A stretch of 64,000 nucleotides of DNA, taken from NCBI RefSeq assembly GCF_014207965.1, contig NZ_JACHLM010000001.1, positions 496,001-560,000 of the forward strand, written 5' to 3'. Shown in pieces: positions 45,326 to 54,167 of this stretch. Source of the stretch: Brevundimonas bullata. GTDB taxonomy: Bacteria > Pseudomonadota > Alphaproteobacteria > Caulobacterales > Caulobacteraceae. The notes under the pieces are model-generated. The model was given only the letters and a program-made list of their open reading frames with translations, did not search any database and was not told the origin of the DNA. A program made the position numbers and the translations under genes. Within the stretch, counting starts at the first letter, position 1. Every line of letters begins with the position of its first letter.

Positions 45326-45610
45326 TCACAGCAATGTCGGAAGCAGATCGTCCCAACCCGGATTCATCCGCTCGATCAGGTCGAGCTTCCACGCCCGCCG
45401 CCATTCCTTGATCTGGCGCTCACGGCGAAAAGCCTCGTCGCGCGTCCCGCGGCATTCAAACCAGACCCGGCGCGAAACCCCATACCCGGCCGTGAACCCG
45501 CCACGTAGCTTCTCGCGATGCTCGACGACCCGCTTCAGCAGGTCGTCAGTCGATCCGGTATAGAGGACGCCGTTGCGACGACCAGCCAGGATGTAGGTGT
45601 AGAAATACAT
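45326..45610 (-). CDS. GIY-YIG domain protein (UPF0213/YhbQ-like)
   Basis: 94 residues from ATG 45610, with GGGAGG before it. Y-T-Y-I-L (the GIY-like strand), N-G-V-L-Y-T-G-S-T-D-D-L (the YIG-like strand), the R...H pair in R-V-V-E-H-R, and a late E in R-R-E-R-Q-I-K-E-W-R-R-A-W-K fit short GIY-YIG proteins. Nuclease activity is not proven for most of these. It lies between dnaN and a palindromic repeat; such genes are often scattered and may be gained laterally. Confidence 0.88.
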   Translation of the reverse strand: MYFYTYILAGRRNGVLYTGSTDDLLKRVVEHREKLRGGFTAGYGVSRRVWFECRGTRDEAFRRERQIKEWRRAWKLDLIERMNPGWDDLLPTLL

Positions 45611-45648
45611 CCAACCTCCCGGCCCGGCGCTCACTTTTTCTGCGGCGC

Positions 45649-46767
45649 TTACACCCGCAGCGGCATCAACACGTACTGCACGCCCGGATCGGCAGGATCG
45701 AGCACCAGGGTCGGGCTGGCCGGGTCGGCGAATTTGAAGTGGGCGGTTTCGCCGGTGATCTGGCCGGCGACGTCCAGCAGATAGCGGGCGTTGAAGCCGA
45801 TTTCGAACGGCTCTTCGGAATAGCCGATCTCGACTTCTTCCTCGGCCTGACCGGCTTCCATGTTGCGAACGGTCAGCTTCACCCGGTCGTTGTCGAAGGC
45901 CAGCTTCACCGAGCGGCTCTTTTCCGCCGAGATGGTGGCCACGCGGTCGACCGCCTTGGAGAACAGGGTGTTGTCGATATCGGCCTGCTTGTCGTTGCCC
46001 TTGGGGATCACGCGCAGATAGTCGGGGAAGGCGCCGTCGATGACCTTGGAGGTCAGGCTGGCGTGACCGAACTCGAAGCGGATCTTCTGGGCCGAGACCT
46101 GGACCTCAACCGGACCATTGCCGTCGTCGAGCAGACGGCGGACCTGATCGACGGTCTTGCGCGGCACGATGACGCCGGGACCGCCCGCAGCCCCTTCGGG
46201 CGCCGGGGTCTCAGCCAGGGCCAGACGGTGGCCGTCGGTGGCCACGGCGCGCAGCAGCGGCACGCCGCCCTCGGCCACCGTATGCAGGTAGAGGCCGTTC
46301 AGATAGTAGCGGGTCTCTTCGGTCGAGACGGCGAAGCGGGTCTTGTCGATCAGCCGCGCCAGATCGGCCTTAGGCATGGAATAACGCGCGCCCGAGGATT
46401 CCGTCGACATGATGGGGAAGTCGCCGGCCGGCAGCACCGGCAGGTTGAACTTGGACCGGCCCGCCGAGATGACCAGACGCGGATCATCGCCCGAATAGGT
46501 CAGCGAGACCTCGGCGCCGTCCGGCAGCTTCTTGACGATTTCGTACAGGGTGTGGGCCGAGGCCGTGATCTGGCCCTCGACGTTCACCTGGGCCTCGGCC
46601 TCGTCCACCATCTCCATGTCGAGATCCGTGGCGGCGAACGACAGGCGGTCGCGCCCGGCGCTCAGCAGCACGTTCGACAGGATCGGAATGGTGTTGCGGC
46701 GCTCGACCACGCTCTGAACGTGCCCGAGGGCTTTCAAGAGCGCGGAACGTTCGATGGTCAGCTGCAT
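45649..46767 (-). CDS. dnaN: DNA polymerase III beta clamp
   Basis: 372 residues from ATG 46767 (M-Q-L-T-I-E-R-S-A-L-L-K-A-L). Three clamp domains are present: N-T-I-P-I-L-S-N-V, Y-Y-L-N-G-L-Y-L-H and the C-terminal Y-V-L-M-P-L-R-V. The ring tethers polymerase III. Longer in-frame starts upstream have no ribosome site. It follows dnaA by about 175 bp, which include a near-perfect DnaA box. Confidence 0.97.
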   Translation of the reverse strand: MQLTIERSALLKALGHVQSVVERRNTIPILSNVLLSAGRDRLSFAATDLDMEMVDEAEAQVNVEGQITASAHTLYEIVKKLPDGAEVSLTYSGDDPRLVISAGRSKFNLPVLPAGDFPIMSTESSGARYSMPKADLARLIDKTRFAVSTEETRYYLNGLYLHTVAEGGVPLLRAVATDGHRLALAETPAPEGAAGGPGVIVPRKTVDQVRRLLDDGNGPVEVQVSAQKIRFEFGHASLTSKVIDGAFPDYLRVIPKGNDKQADIDNTLFSKAVDRVATISAEKSRSVKLAFDNDRVKLTVRNMEAGQAEEEVEIGYSEEPFEIGFNARYLLDVAGQITGETAHFKFADPASPTLVLDPADPGVQYVLMPLRV

Positions 46768-46883
46768 GTGGTCTCGCCCGGGCCGCGACGCCTTTTCAGC
46801 GTCGCCGTAAGGATGGGCTGGAACACTAGCGCATTGAGCGGCGGGGGCAACGGGGGGCCGACATCCGACGACGTCTGCCCCCG

Positions 46884-46892
46884 CTATCCACA
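46884..46892 (+). promoter_or_regulatory. Single DnaA-box-like site before dnaN
   Basis: CTATCCACA, one mismatch from TTATCCACA, in the dnaA-dnaN gap. It could let DnaA act on dnaN transcription. No cluster of boxes is visible. Confidence 0.45.
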
Positions 46893-46912
46893 GGCTGGCC
46901 GTGGACGAAACC

Positions 46913-46930
46913 TTACCCGCGCAGCTTGCG
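46913..46930 (-). repeat. Near-duplicate of the dnaA 3' end
   Basis: Matches 46944-46961, the last five codons and stop of dnaA, at 16 of 18 positions. Both copies read R-K-L-R-G-stop in the minus orientation. They are 31 bp apart. Confidence 0.6.
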
Positions 46931-46943
46931 GGGCACTTCCCTT

Positions 46944-48401
46944 TTATCCGCGCAGTTTGCGCGTCAGGGCTTCCACGTCGCGGGCGATCTGCTCTTCCTT
47001 GGGCATCAGCTCTTCGATCTTGCGCACGCCGTGCAGGACGGTCGTGTGATCGCGTCCGCCGAAGCGACGGCCGATGTCGGGATAGGAGCGGGTCGTGTGC
47101 TGCTTGCACAGGTACATGGCGATCTGGCGCGGGCGGGCGATGGCGCGGGTGCGACGCTCGCTCAGCAGATCGGCCTGCTTCAGGTTGAAGTGGTCGGCGA
47201 CCGTCTTCTGGATCTCATCCACGGTGATACGGCGCTCGGGTCCGCCGCGCAGGGCGACGCCCAGCAGGCTTTGCGCCTCGTCCACGCCCAGGGTCGACAG
47301 ACGCGCGCCGGCGACGGCGGCCAGGGTGTTAACGGCGCCTTCCAGCTCACGCATCGAGCCCGGGGTGCGGTCCACCAGATGTTCCAGAACATCGGTGCGG
47401 GCCTCGCCCGAGACGACGCCCAGCCGGGCCAGGGCGTTCAGACGCGACTGGGCCACGGCGATCTTCAGATTTCGGTCGGCGGCTTCGACCGGGCAGGTCA
47501 GGCCGGCGGACAGGTGGCTGCGCAGGCGCGGCTCGACGTCGGTCAGGGCGGTCGGGGCGCGGTCGGCCGACAGGACGATGCGTTTGCCGTCCTCGATCAG
47601 CGCGGTCAGGGTGCTGAGCAGCTCTTCCTGGGTGCTCGTCTTGCCGCCGACGAACTGCACGTCGTCCAGCAGAAGCATGTCGGCCGAGCGCAGGCTTTCC
47701 TTGAAGGCCGCCGTCGAGCGGTCCTGCATGGCGCGCACGAAGGTTGAGAGGAAGCGTTCAGCGGTCAGATAGACCACCTTGGCGTCGGGGCGCAGGCGCT
47801 GCGCCTCCCAGGCGATGGCGTTCAGCAGGTGGGTCTTGCCGTAGCCATAGGGGCCGCAGAAGAAGACCGGGTTGAAGTGGCCGTCGGCCCAGCTGGCGAC
47901 CTGCTTGGCGATGGCCAGCGCAAAGGCGTTGCCCTGGCCCTCGACGAAGCTGTCGAAGGTCAGGCGCTCTTGCAGGCCGGCGGCGCGGACGGCGCGAGCG
48001 CCATCGGTGGCGGGGGCGAAGGAAGAGGCGGCCATGGCGGCGGCCTGGACCGACATTGGCACAGGCGCAGTCACGCCGCCCACCGAGGCCAGGCGCGGGG
48101 CCTCGCCGGCGGGGAAGGCGGTCGCCGGGGCGGGCGAACCCACCTCGGCGCGGCAGCGGACGTCCAGACGGCGCGACAGGCCGTCCAGGCCCAGCCACAG
48201 CTCGTTCATGCGACGCAGGGCGTTCTTGCGCACCCAGTCCCGCGCATAGGCGGTCGGCGTCACCAGGATCAGATTGCCCGAAGCGTCCAGCCGCACGGCC
48301 GACGGCGCGATGTAGCTGCTGAACGGCCCGTCGCCGATCTCGGTCTTCAGACGGCCGGCCGCCTCAGTCCAGATACGGTCAGGATCCGTCATGCCCGTCA
48401 T
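46944..48401 (-). CDS. dnaA: Chromosomal replication initiator DnaA
   Basis: 485 residues from ATG 48401, with GGGGGG upstream. Domain I begins D-P-D-R-I-W-T-E-A-A. The AAA+ part has G-P-Y-G-Y-G-K-T-H-L-L-N-A (Walker A) and L-L-L-D-D-V-Q-F (Walker B). Domain IV carries G-R-R-F-G-G-R-D-H-T-T-V-L-H-G-V. DnaA opens the origin. dnaN follows downstream. The upstream gap holds a GANTC cluster, hinting at methylation-linked control as in Caulobacter. Confidence 0.97.
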   Translation of the reverse strand: MTGMTDPDRIWTEAAGRLKTEIGDGPFSSYIAPSAVRLDASGNLILVTPTAYARDWVRKNALRRMNELWLGLDGLSRRLDVRCRAEVGSPAPATAFPAGEAPRLASVGGVTAPVPMSVQAAAMAASSFAPATDGARAVRAAGLQERLTFDSFVEGQGNAFALAIAKQVASWADGHFNPVFFCGPYGYGKTHLLNAIAWEAQRLRPDAKVVYLTAERFLSTFVRAMQDRSTAAFKESLRSADMLLLDDVQFVGGKTSTQEELLSTLTALIEDGKRIVLSADRAPTALTDVEPRLRSHLSAGLTCPVEAADRNLKIAVAQSRLNALARLGVVSGEARTDVLEHLVDRTPGSMRELEGAVNTLAAVAGARLSTLGVDEAQSLLGVALRGGPERRITVDEIQKTVADHFNLKQADLLSERRTRAIARPRQIAMYLCKQHTTRSYPDIGRRFGGRDHTTVLHGVRKIEELMPKEEQIARDVEALTRKLRG

Positions 48402-48647
48402 CGCGCCCCCCAAAATCGTCAAAACACACCCGCCAAGAGTTAGAACCACCGAACGAACACACAACGAAGGCGACTGCCGGGACGACTTCTCCTGTCCCGA
48501 AAAGCCGAAGCTTTGCAGGTGGGGTCATACTCACGGACAGACGTCTCCCGCCGGCGGAAACCATTGATTTCCCCCGTCTTCATCCGGATTGGGATGGAAG
48601 TGCGTTAGAGGCCAAAACTTACCCGCCGCACGCCGGAGATCAACGCT

Positions 48648-48746
48648 GATTCGAGAGTCGAATCGCACTTAAATTGTTTGACTCCGGCAAACCTCGGCAG
48701 CGCTTGGGAAAACGGCCGTTACCCCCCAATTTCGAACGCTGGATTC
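48648..48746. promoter_or_regulatory. Cluster of five GANTC (CcrM-type) methylation sites upstream of dnaA
   Basis: GATTC 48648-48652, GAGTC 48655-48659, GAATC 48660-48664, GACTC 48680-48684 and GATTC 48742-48746. Four lie within 37 bp. In Caulobacter, methylation state of such sites tunes dnaA transcription. Confidence 0.6.
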
Positions 48747-48774
48747 CTTCAGAGGCTTAGCGCCAGACAGCAAG

Positions 48775-48804
48775 ACGGCGAGGGAGCTTGCGCTTCCTCG
48801 CCGT
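48775..48804 (-). terminator. Hairpin after rpsT, probable terminator
   Basis: ACGGCGAGGGAGC (48775-48787) pairs with GCTTCCTCGCCGT (48792-48804) around TTGC, 13 bp with one wobble. It lies about 105 bp past the rpsT stop on the minus strand; the T run is poor. Confidence 0.5.
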
Positions 48805-48909
48805 TGAAATCGTTAGACTTTCTTGCGACAACCCTGTTACGGGTCGTCCGAACGCCTCAGATGACGTCGTTTGACAAAGGCGTGAAAGCCCGTCCCGACG
48901 CCGTCTAGA

Positions 48910-49179
48910 TCAGGCGGCCGACAGCTTCTTCAGCTGGGCGGCCAGGCGCGAAACCTTGCGCGAGCCGGTGTTCTTGTGAACCACGCCCTTGGACACGGCG
49001 CGCATCAGTTCCGACTGAGCCGTGATGAAGGCGGCCTTGGCGGCGGCGGCGTCGCCGCCCGTCAGGGCTTCCTGGAACTTACGCAGGTAAGTACGGACGC
49101 GGGTACGGCGGGCCTTGTTTACTTCGGTCCGCGCTTCGATCTTGCGGATCGCCTTGCGGGCGCCTGCATTGTTGGCCAT
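48910..49179 (-). CDS. rpsT: 30S ribosomal protein S20
   Basis: 89 residues from ATG 49179: [14 protein letters not shown], then [12 protein letters not shown] and the conserved [17 protein letters not shown]20 binds 16S rRNA early in 30S assembly. The gene lies just upstream of dnaA in the same direction, an arrangement known from Caulobacter, with its own terminator-like hairpin behind it. Confidence 0.97.
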   Translation of the reverse strand: MANNAGARKAIRKIEARTEVNKARRTRVRTYLRKFQEALTGGDAAAAKAAFITAQSELMRAVSKGVVHKNTGSRKVSRLAAQLKKLSAA

Positions 49180-49321
49180 CGGGTAAAACCTTCGAACGAA
49201 AACGCCGCAGATCAGGTCCACGGCGAGGAAATCTCAAGAGCGGGCGGCTATAGCGGAAAGGCTCCGGCCGGTCAACGCGACCCGGCCGGAATTGAATCAG
49301 GGCCTGGGTTTGGGCCCGTTC

Positions 49322-50107
49322 TTAGCGCCCCGTGAAGGCAGGCTTCCGCTTCTCGACAAAGGCCGCCATCCCCTCCTTCTGGTCCTCGAAAGCGAACAGG
49401 GAGTGGAACAGGCGGCGTTCGAACACCACCCCTTGTGTCAGGGTCGTCTCGAAGGCGGCGTTGACCAGCTCCTTGTTGGCCATGACCGCCAGGATCGACT
49501 GGCCGGCGATCTTGGCCGCCGCGGCCCGCGCCTCGTCCAGCAGGGCGTCGGACGCCACCACCCGCGACACCAGACCCGAACGCTCGGCCTCGGCCGCGTC
49601 CATCATCCGCCCGGTCAGGCACATGTCCATCGCCTTGGCCTTGCCCACGGCGCGGGTCAGGCGCTGCGAGCCGCCGATGCCGGGCGCCACGCCCAGGTTG
49701 ATCTCGGGCTGGCCGAACTTGGCCGTCTCAGACGCAATGATGAAGTCGCACAGCATGGCCAGCTCGCAGCCGCCGCCGAGGGCATAGCCCGAGACAGCCG
49801 CGATGATCGGCTTCCTGAAGCTGGCCACCCGGTCATGGGCGCGGGCGAAGAAGTTGCCGCGATACATGTCGGCATAGGCCTGGTCCGCCATCTCCTTGAT
49901 GTCGGCGCCGGCGGCGAAGGCCTTGACCGAGCCGGTCAGGACGATGCAGCGCACGCCGTCATCGTCGGCCACGCTCTCCAGGAAGTCGCCCAGCTCGCCG
50001 GTCAGGGTGGTGTTCAGCGCGTTCAGCGCCTCGGGCCGGTTCAGGGTGACGACGGCATAGCCGTCGGCATGGCGTTCGATCAGCAGGGTGGAATAGGCGT
50101 CGGCCAT
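49322..50107 (-). CDS. Enoyl-CoA hydratase
   Basis: 261 residues of the crotonase fold. [14 protein letters not shown] at the start, [11 protein letters not shown] as first oxyanion loop, and [13 protein letters not shown] and [11 protein letters not shown] with the two catalytic Glu residues (Glu of G-C-E-L-A and of Q-P-E-I). It hydrates trans-2-enoyl-CoA in beta-oxidation. It lies between rpsT and mutM in the same direction. Confidence 0.93.
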   Translation of the reverse strand: MADAYSTLLIERHADGYAVVTLNRPEALNALNTTLTGELGDFLESVADDDGVRCIVLTGSVKAFAAGADIKEMADQAYADMYRGNFFARAHDRVASFRKPIIAAVSGYALGGGCELAMLCDFIIASETAKFGQPEINLGVAPGIGGSQRLTRAVGKAKAMDMCLTGRMMDAAEAERSGLVSRVVASDALLDEARAAAAKIAGQSILAVMANKELVNAAFETTLTQGVVFERRLFHSLFAFEDQKEGMAAFVEKRKPAFTGR

Positions 50108-50177
50108 CAGGCGCTCCTCACTATATCTGTTCGCAGGAGGTCTAGCGCCTCAGCCCTCCCACTGGAACACCCGCGCT

Positions 50178-51041
50178 CTAACGCTTCTGGCAGACCGGAC
50201 AGAAGAAGGTCGAGCGCCCGCCCTGCACCACCCTCGCCACCACGCCGGAGCAGCCCTCCGTCCGGCACGGCTCGCCCTCGCGGCCATAGACGTCGAAGCG
50301 ATGCTGGAAATAGCCCTGCCCGCCCTCGACATTGGCGAAGTCCTTCAGCGTCGAGCCGCCCGCCGTGATGGCGTCGGCCAGGACATTCCTGACCTCGGTC
50401 GCCAGCCGCTCCAGCCGGGGCCGACTGACCTTGCCCGCCGGCGTCAGCGGCGAGATGCGCGCCCGATAGAGCGCCTCGCACACATAGATATTGCCCAGCC
50501 CCGCCACATTCCTCTGATCCAGCAGGCTGACCTTGATGTTCTGCGCCTTGCCGTCAAAGACCTCGGCCAGATGGGCGGCGGAAAAGCCGTTGCCCAGCGG
50601 CTCCGGCCCCAGCCCTGAGAACCAGGCATGGCCCTCGACCGCTTCCGTCGGGATCAGCCCCATGAAGCCGAACCGCCGCGCATCGGCATAGCCCAGCCGC
50701 GTCAGCACCCCGGCCCGCTCGGCGGTCAGGCTCATATGCTCGTGCTTGCCCGCGACCGGCGCGTCGGTCTCGAAACGTCCCGGCGCCACGCCCTCCAGGG
50801 TGAACCGCCCGGTCATGCCCAGATGCGTCACCCAGGTCTCGCCGGTCGATAGGGGGAACAGTAGATACTTGGCCCGCCGATCCAGCCGCAGCACCGTCGC
50901 CCCGTCCAGCCGCTCGACGAACCGCTCGGGAAAGGGAAAGCGCAGGTCCGGCCGGTTCTGACGCGCCATCGTCAACCGCGCCCCCTCCAGCACCGGCTCC
51001 AGACCCCGCCGCACGGTTTCGACTTCAGGCAATTCAGGCAT
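50178..51041 (-). CDS. mutM: Formamidopyrimidine-DNA glycosylase
   Basis: 287 residues. M-P-E-L-P-E-V-E-T-V gives the catalytic Pro1 and Glu2. The Lys in R-R-A-K-Y-L-L-F, the helix-two-turn-helix N-V-A-G-L-G-N-I-Y and the C-terminal zinc finger (C-R-T-E-G-C ... F-F-C-P-V-C-Q-K-R) are complete. It removes 8-oxoguanine from DNA, the genomic counterpart of MutT in this window. In many relatives a ubiE-ubiB pair is divergent from mutM; here an OPT transporter takes that position. Confidence 0.96.
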   Translation of the reverse strand: MPELPEVETVRRGLEPVLEGARLTMARQNRPDLRFPFPERFVERLDGATVLRLDRRAKYLLFPLSTGETWVTHLGMTGRFTLEGVAPGRFETDAPVAGKHEHMSLTAERAGVLTRLGYADARRFGFMGLIPTEAVEGHAWFSGLGPEPLGNGFSAAHLAEVFDGKAQNIKVSLLDQRNVAGLGNIYVCEALYRARISPLTPAGKVSRPRLERLATEVRNVLADAITAGGSTLKDFANVEGGQGYFQHRFDVYGREGEPCRTEGCSGVVARVVQGGRSTFFCPVCQKR

Positions 51042-51160
51042 GGCTCAGAGGTAGAGCCTGACGCGACGCAAGAGAAGGGGCCGCTTCAATCCTCCGCGCC
51101 CCGTTGTCACAGCGCCGCTTTCCGGCTTACCTCCGGCGCGACAAACGGAAAGAGCCCCGA

Positions 51161-53209
51161 ATGACAGACAGTCCTCCCAGCACCGGCAAACGCATCGAAC
51201 TGACCATCCGCGCCCTGATCCTGGGCTGCTTGCTGGCGGCGGTGTTTACGGCGGCCAACACCTATCTGGGCCTGAAGGTCGGCCTGACCTTCGCCTCGGC
51301 CATTCCGGCGGCGGTCATCTCCATGGCCCTGCTGCGCGCCTTCAAGGGCTCGACCATCTGGGAGAATATGACGGTTCAGACCGTCGCCTCGGTCGGCGGC
51401 GCCATGAGCTCGATCATCTTCGTCCTGCCCGGTCTGGTCATGATCGGCTGGTGGATGAACTTCCCCTTCTGGGAGTCGGTGATGATCTGCATCCTCGGCG
51501 GCGTCCTGGGGGTGACCTTCTCCATTCCGCTGCGCCGGACCCTGGTGGTGCAGGGCGGTCTTCCCTACCCCGAGGGCGTCGCCGCCGCCGAGGTTCTGAA
51601 GGTCGGCTCGCCCGGCGCCGATGAATCCGAAAGCGCCGTGCGCGAGAACCGTTCGGGTCTGGTCGTCGTGGTCGGCAGCGCCATCGCCTCGGCCTTCTTC
51701 GCCTTCCTGGCCTCGGCCCGCGTCTTCGCCGCCGAAACCACCGCCTTCCTGCGCCTGCCCGCGGCGCTGGGCGGCGGCGCCACGGGCGTCGGCTTCTCCA
51801 TGCAGTTCGCGCTCCTGGGCGCGGGCCACCTGATCGGTCTGGCCGTCGGCCTGACCCAGTTGTTCGGCCTGGTCCTGGCCTGGCTGATCTTCGTCCCCAT
51901 CCTGACCTCGCCCGAGTTCGTGGCCTGGGCTGCGGCCCACGGCGTGCCCTCGATCGCCGCCTCGCTTCCGGCCGGCGCCCCGGCCGAAGAACTGGCCATG
52001 ACGGTCTGGGCCAAGGAAGTCCGCTTCATCGGCGCCGGCGTCATCGGCGTCGCCGCCCTGTGGACCCTGTTCAAGCTGGCCAAACCCCTGATCGCCGGCC
52101 TCGCCTCGGCCCTGGCCGCCCAGAGCAAGCGCGCCCACGGCGAGGTTCTGGACCGCACCGAGCAGGACATCCCGATCAAGATCGTCGGCCTGCTGTCCGT
52201 CGCCGCCCTGGTCGGCATCGGCGTCCTTCTGGCCCTGTTCACCCAGGGCACGACCCTGGCCGCCTCGGCCCCCATCCTCGTCATCGGCGGGCTGATCTAT
52301 GTCGTGGTCATCGGCTTCGCCGTGGCCGCCATCTGCGGCTACATGGCCGGTCTGATCGGCTCATCCAACAGCCCGGTCTCGGGCGTCGGCATCCTGGCCA
52401 TCGTCATCGCCTCCCTGCTGATGCTGGCCGTCATGGCCATCGCCAAGGTGCCGGCGGACCCGTCGATCATCGCCTTCGCCCTGATCGTCACCTCCATCGT
52501 CTTCGCCGTCGCCGTCATCTCCAACGACAACCTGCAGGACCTGAAGACCGGCCAGCTGGTCGAGGCCACGCCCTGGCGTCAACAGACGGCCCTGCTGGTC
52601 GGCGTCGTCGCCGGCGCCCTGGTCATCCCCTTCGTTCTGGACATGATGAACCAGGCCTTCGGCTTCGAAGGCGGCCCGCCCGCCATCGTCGAGGGCGCGC
52701 AAACCCTGGCCGCGCCGCAGGCCACCCTGATCTCGGCCCTGGCCAAGGGCGTCATCAGCGGCGAGCTGCGCTGGGACCTGATCGGCATCGGCGCCCTGGT
52801 CGGCGTCGGCGTCATCATCCTCGACATCGTCCTGCGCGGCGCGACCAAGGACAAGGTCAAGCTGCCGCCGCTGGCCGCCGGCATCGGCGTCTATCTGCCG
52901 GCCGCCGTCACCACCATGCTGGTCGTCGGCGCCGTCTGCGGTTGGGTCTATGACAGGTGGATCGCCACGACCCGCTTCGCCGACGTGGGTCGTCGCATGG
53001 GCGTGCTGCTCGCCTCGGGCCTGATCGTGGGCGAAAGCCTGTTCGGCGTCTTCACCGCCGCCGTCATCGTCAGCACGAAGAACGAAGCCCCCTTCGCGCT
53101 TCTGCCCAAGGACACGATGTGGCCGGCCATGCTGGCGGGCGTCGTCGTCTTCGCCGCCCTGACCTTCGCTCTCTACGCGTGGATCCGCAGCCGCTCGGCC
53201 AAGGTCTGA
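51161..53209 (+). CDS. OPT-family oligopeptide transporter
   Basis: 682 residues from ATG 51161. About 16 hydrophobic helices are evident (A-L-I-L-G-C-L-L-A-A-V-F-T-A-A-N-T-Y-L-G-L is the first). N-T-Y-L-G-L-K-V-G-L-T and P-Y-P-E-G-V-A-A-A-E-V-L are signature OPT segments. A cytoplasmic insert follows. Members move peptides or metal chelates with protons. Substrate is unknown. It meets the LysR gene tail to tail with five bases between. Confidence 0.93.
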   Translation: MTDSPPSTGKRIELTIRALILGCLLAAVFTAANTYLGLKVGLTFASAIPAAVISMALLRAFKGSTIWENMTVQTVASVGGAMSSIIFVLPGLVMIGWWMNFPFWESVMICILGGVLGVTFSIPLRRTLVVQGGLPYPEGVAAAEVLKVGSPGADESESAVRENRSGLVVVVGSAIASAFFAFLASARVFAAETTAFLRLPAALGGGATGVGFSMQFALLGAGHLIGLAVGLTQLFGLVLAWLIFVPILTSPEFVAWAAAHGVPSIAASLPAGAPAEELAMTVWAKEVRFIGAGVIGVAALWTLFKLAKPLIAGLASALAAQSKRAHGEVLDRTEQDIPIKIVGLLSVAALVGIGVLLALFTQGTTLAASAPILVIGGLIYVVVIGFAVAAICGYMAGLIGSSNSPVSGVGILAIVIASLLMLAVMAIAKVPADPSIIAFALIVTSIVFAVAVISNDNLQDLKTGQLVEATPWRQQTALLVGVVAGALVIPFVLDMMNQAFGFEGGPPAIVEGAQTLAAPQATLISALAKGVISGELRWDLIGIGALVGVGVIILDIVLRGATKDKVKLPPLAAGIGVYLPAAVTTMLVVGAVCGWVYDRWIATTRFADVGRRMGVLLASGLIVGESLFGVFTAAVIVSTKNEAPFALLPKDTMWPAMLAGVVVFAALTFALYAWIRSRSAKV

Positions 53210-53214
53210 ACTGA

Positions 53215-54084
53215 CTAAAGCGCGGAGGCGAAAGCTTCCGCCGCCCTACTGGGCCGCCGTTCGCGGTGGCGCAGCAGATGAAACGGTCGCTCGGGCAGAT
53301 CGAGCGGCAGAAGAACCAGCCGCCCCGCCTCGATCAGAGGTTGGGCGGCCAGTTCCGAAATCGCCGTGACCAGCCCCCCCGCCGCCACCGCCGACAGAAT
53401 GGCCTCGTTGGACGGCAGGGTCAGAACGGCCCGCAAGCTGCCCGCGACGCCGCGCGGCAAGGCCGCCTCGAACTCGCTGCGCGTCCCCGACCCCTCTTCC
53501 CGTAGCGCCCAGTCCAGCGCCTTCAGCTCCGCCGCCGACAGGGCCTCGGCCCGCCCTGCCGCCGGATGCCCCGGCGCCGCCACCACCACCAGCCGGTCGG
53601 CGTCGATGCGCACCTTCTCGACCCGCGACGCCTCGAACGCCCCCTCGATCAGGCCCAGCTCCGCCTCGCCCGCCAGCACCGCCTCGATCACCCGATGCGT
53701 GTTGCCTATGTCCAGATGCAGATCGATTTCCGGATAGCGCCGCGCAAAGGCCGCCATGCGCGGCGGCAGCCAGTAGGCGGCGATGGTCTGGCTGGCGAAC
53801 AGCCGCACCGAACCCCGCTTCAGCCCCGCCAGGTCGTCCAGCACCCGCTCCGCCGCCTCAGCCTGGGCCAGAACGGCCCGCGCCTCAGGCAGAAAGGCCG
53901 CGCCCGCCGCGTTCAGCGCCAACCCGCGACCCACGCGGTCGAACAGCTGGGTCCCGTGCCGCGCCTCCAGCGCCGCCACCGCCGCGCTGACCGCCGACTG
54001 GGTCAGGTTCAGCGCCTCGGCCGCCCGCGTCATGTGCAGACGCTCAGCCACGGCGACAAAGATGCGGAGTTGTTCCAGCGTCAT
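53215..54084 (-). CDS. LysR-family transcriptional regulator (YeiE-like)
   Basis: 289 residues from ATG 54084. The helix-turn-helix is L-H-M-T-R-A-A-E-A-L-N-L-T-Q-S-A-V-S-A-A-V. The effector domain has G-S-V-R-L-F-A-S-Q-T-I-A-A-Y-W-L-P and L-P-S-N-E-A-I-L-S-A-V-A-A-G-G. Its head-to-head placement with a YeiH-family gene mirrors the yeiE/yeiH pair of enterobacteria, where the regulator controls sulfite or iron-related genes. The shared 83-bp gap holds its likely operator. Confidence 0.9.
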   Translation of the reverse strand: MTLEQLRIFVAVAERLHMTRAAEALNLTQSAVSAAVAALEARHGTQLFDRVGRGLALNAAGAAFLPEARAVLAQAEAAERVLDDLAGLKRGSVRLFASQTIAAYWLPPRMAAFARRYPEIDLHLDIGNTHRVIEAVLAGEAELGLIEGAFEASRVEKVRIDADRLVVVAAPGHPAAGRAEALSAAELKALDWALREEGSGTRSEFEAALPRGVAGSLRAVLTLPSNEAILSAVAAGGLVTAISELAAQPLIEAGRLVLLPLDLPERPFHLLRHRERRPSRAAEAFASAL

Positions 54085-54089
54085 GAGCA

Positions 54090-54141
54090 ATTAATCGCTT
54101 TTATCGATCATTAAATCCAGAACTATCCGTTGGATCGATCA
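54090..54141. promoter_or_regulatory. Probable LysR operator in the divergent gap
   Basis: ATCGATCA occurs at 54103-54110 and 54134-54141, 31 bp apart (three helical turns). TTAATCG at 54091-54097 with CGATCATTAA near 54105 forms a degenerate palindrome. AT-rich compared with the surroundings. Confidence 0.5.
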
Positions 54142-54167
54142 GAGGCGGGAGCAGATGATGCAGAGCC

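Larger units (their letters stand above)
48402..48909. other. Gene-free region between dnaA and rpsT
   Basis: About 508 bp. It holds five GANTC sites (48648-48746), a strong hairpin (48775-48804) and the presumed dnaA promoter. No DnaA-box cluster or AT-rich unwinding element typical of an origin is apparent. An open frame at 48678-48908 on the plus strand has no ribosome site or recognisable composition and is not called. Confidence 0.6.

Noticed and set aside
48678..48908. 76-codon plus-strand frame in the dnaA-rpsT gap
   Set aside because: No ribosome site, and it contains the hairpin that probably ends rpsT transcription; composition is not protein-like.
48402..48909. Replication origin next to dnaA
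   Set aside because: No cluster of DnaA boxes or AT-rich unwinding region is visible; in Caulobacter the origin lies away from dnaA.
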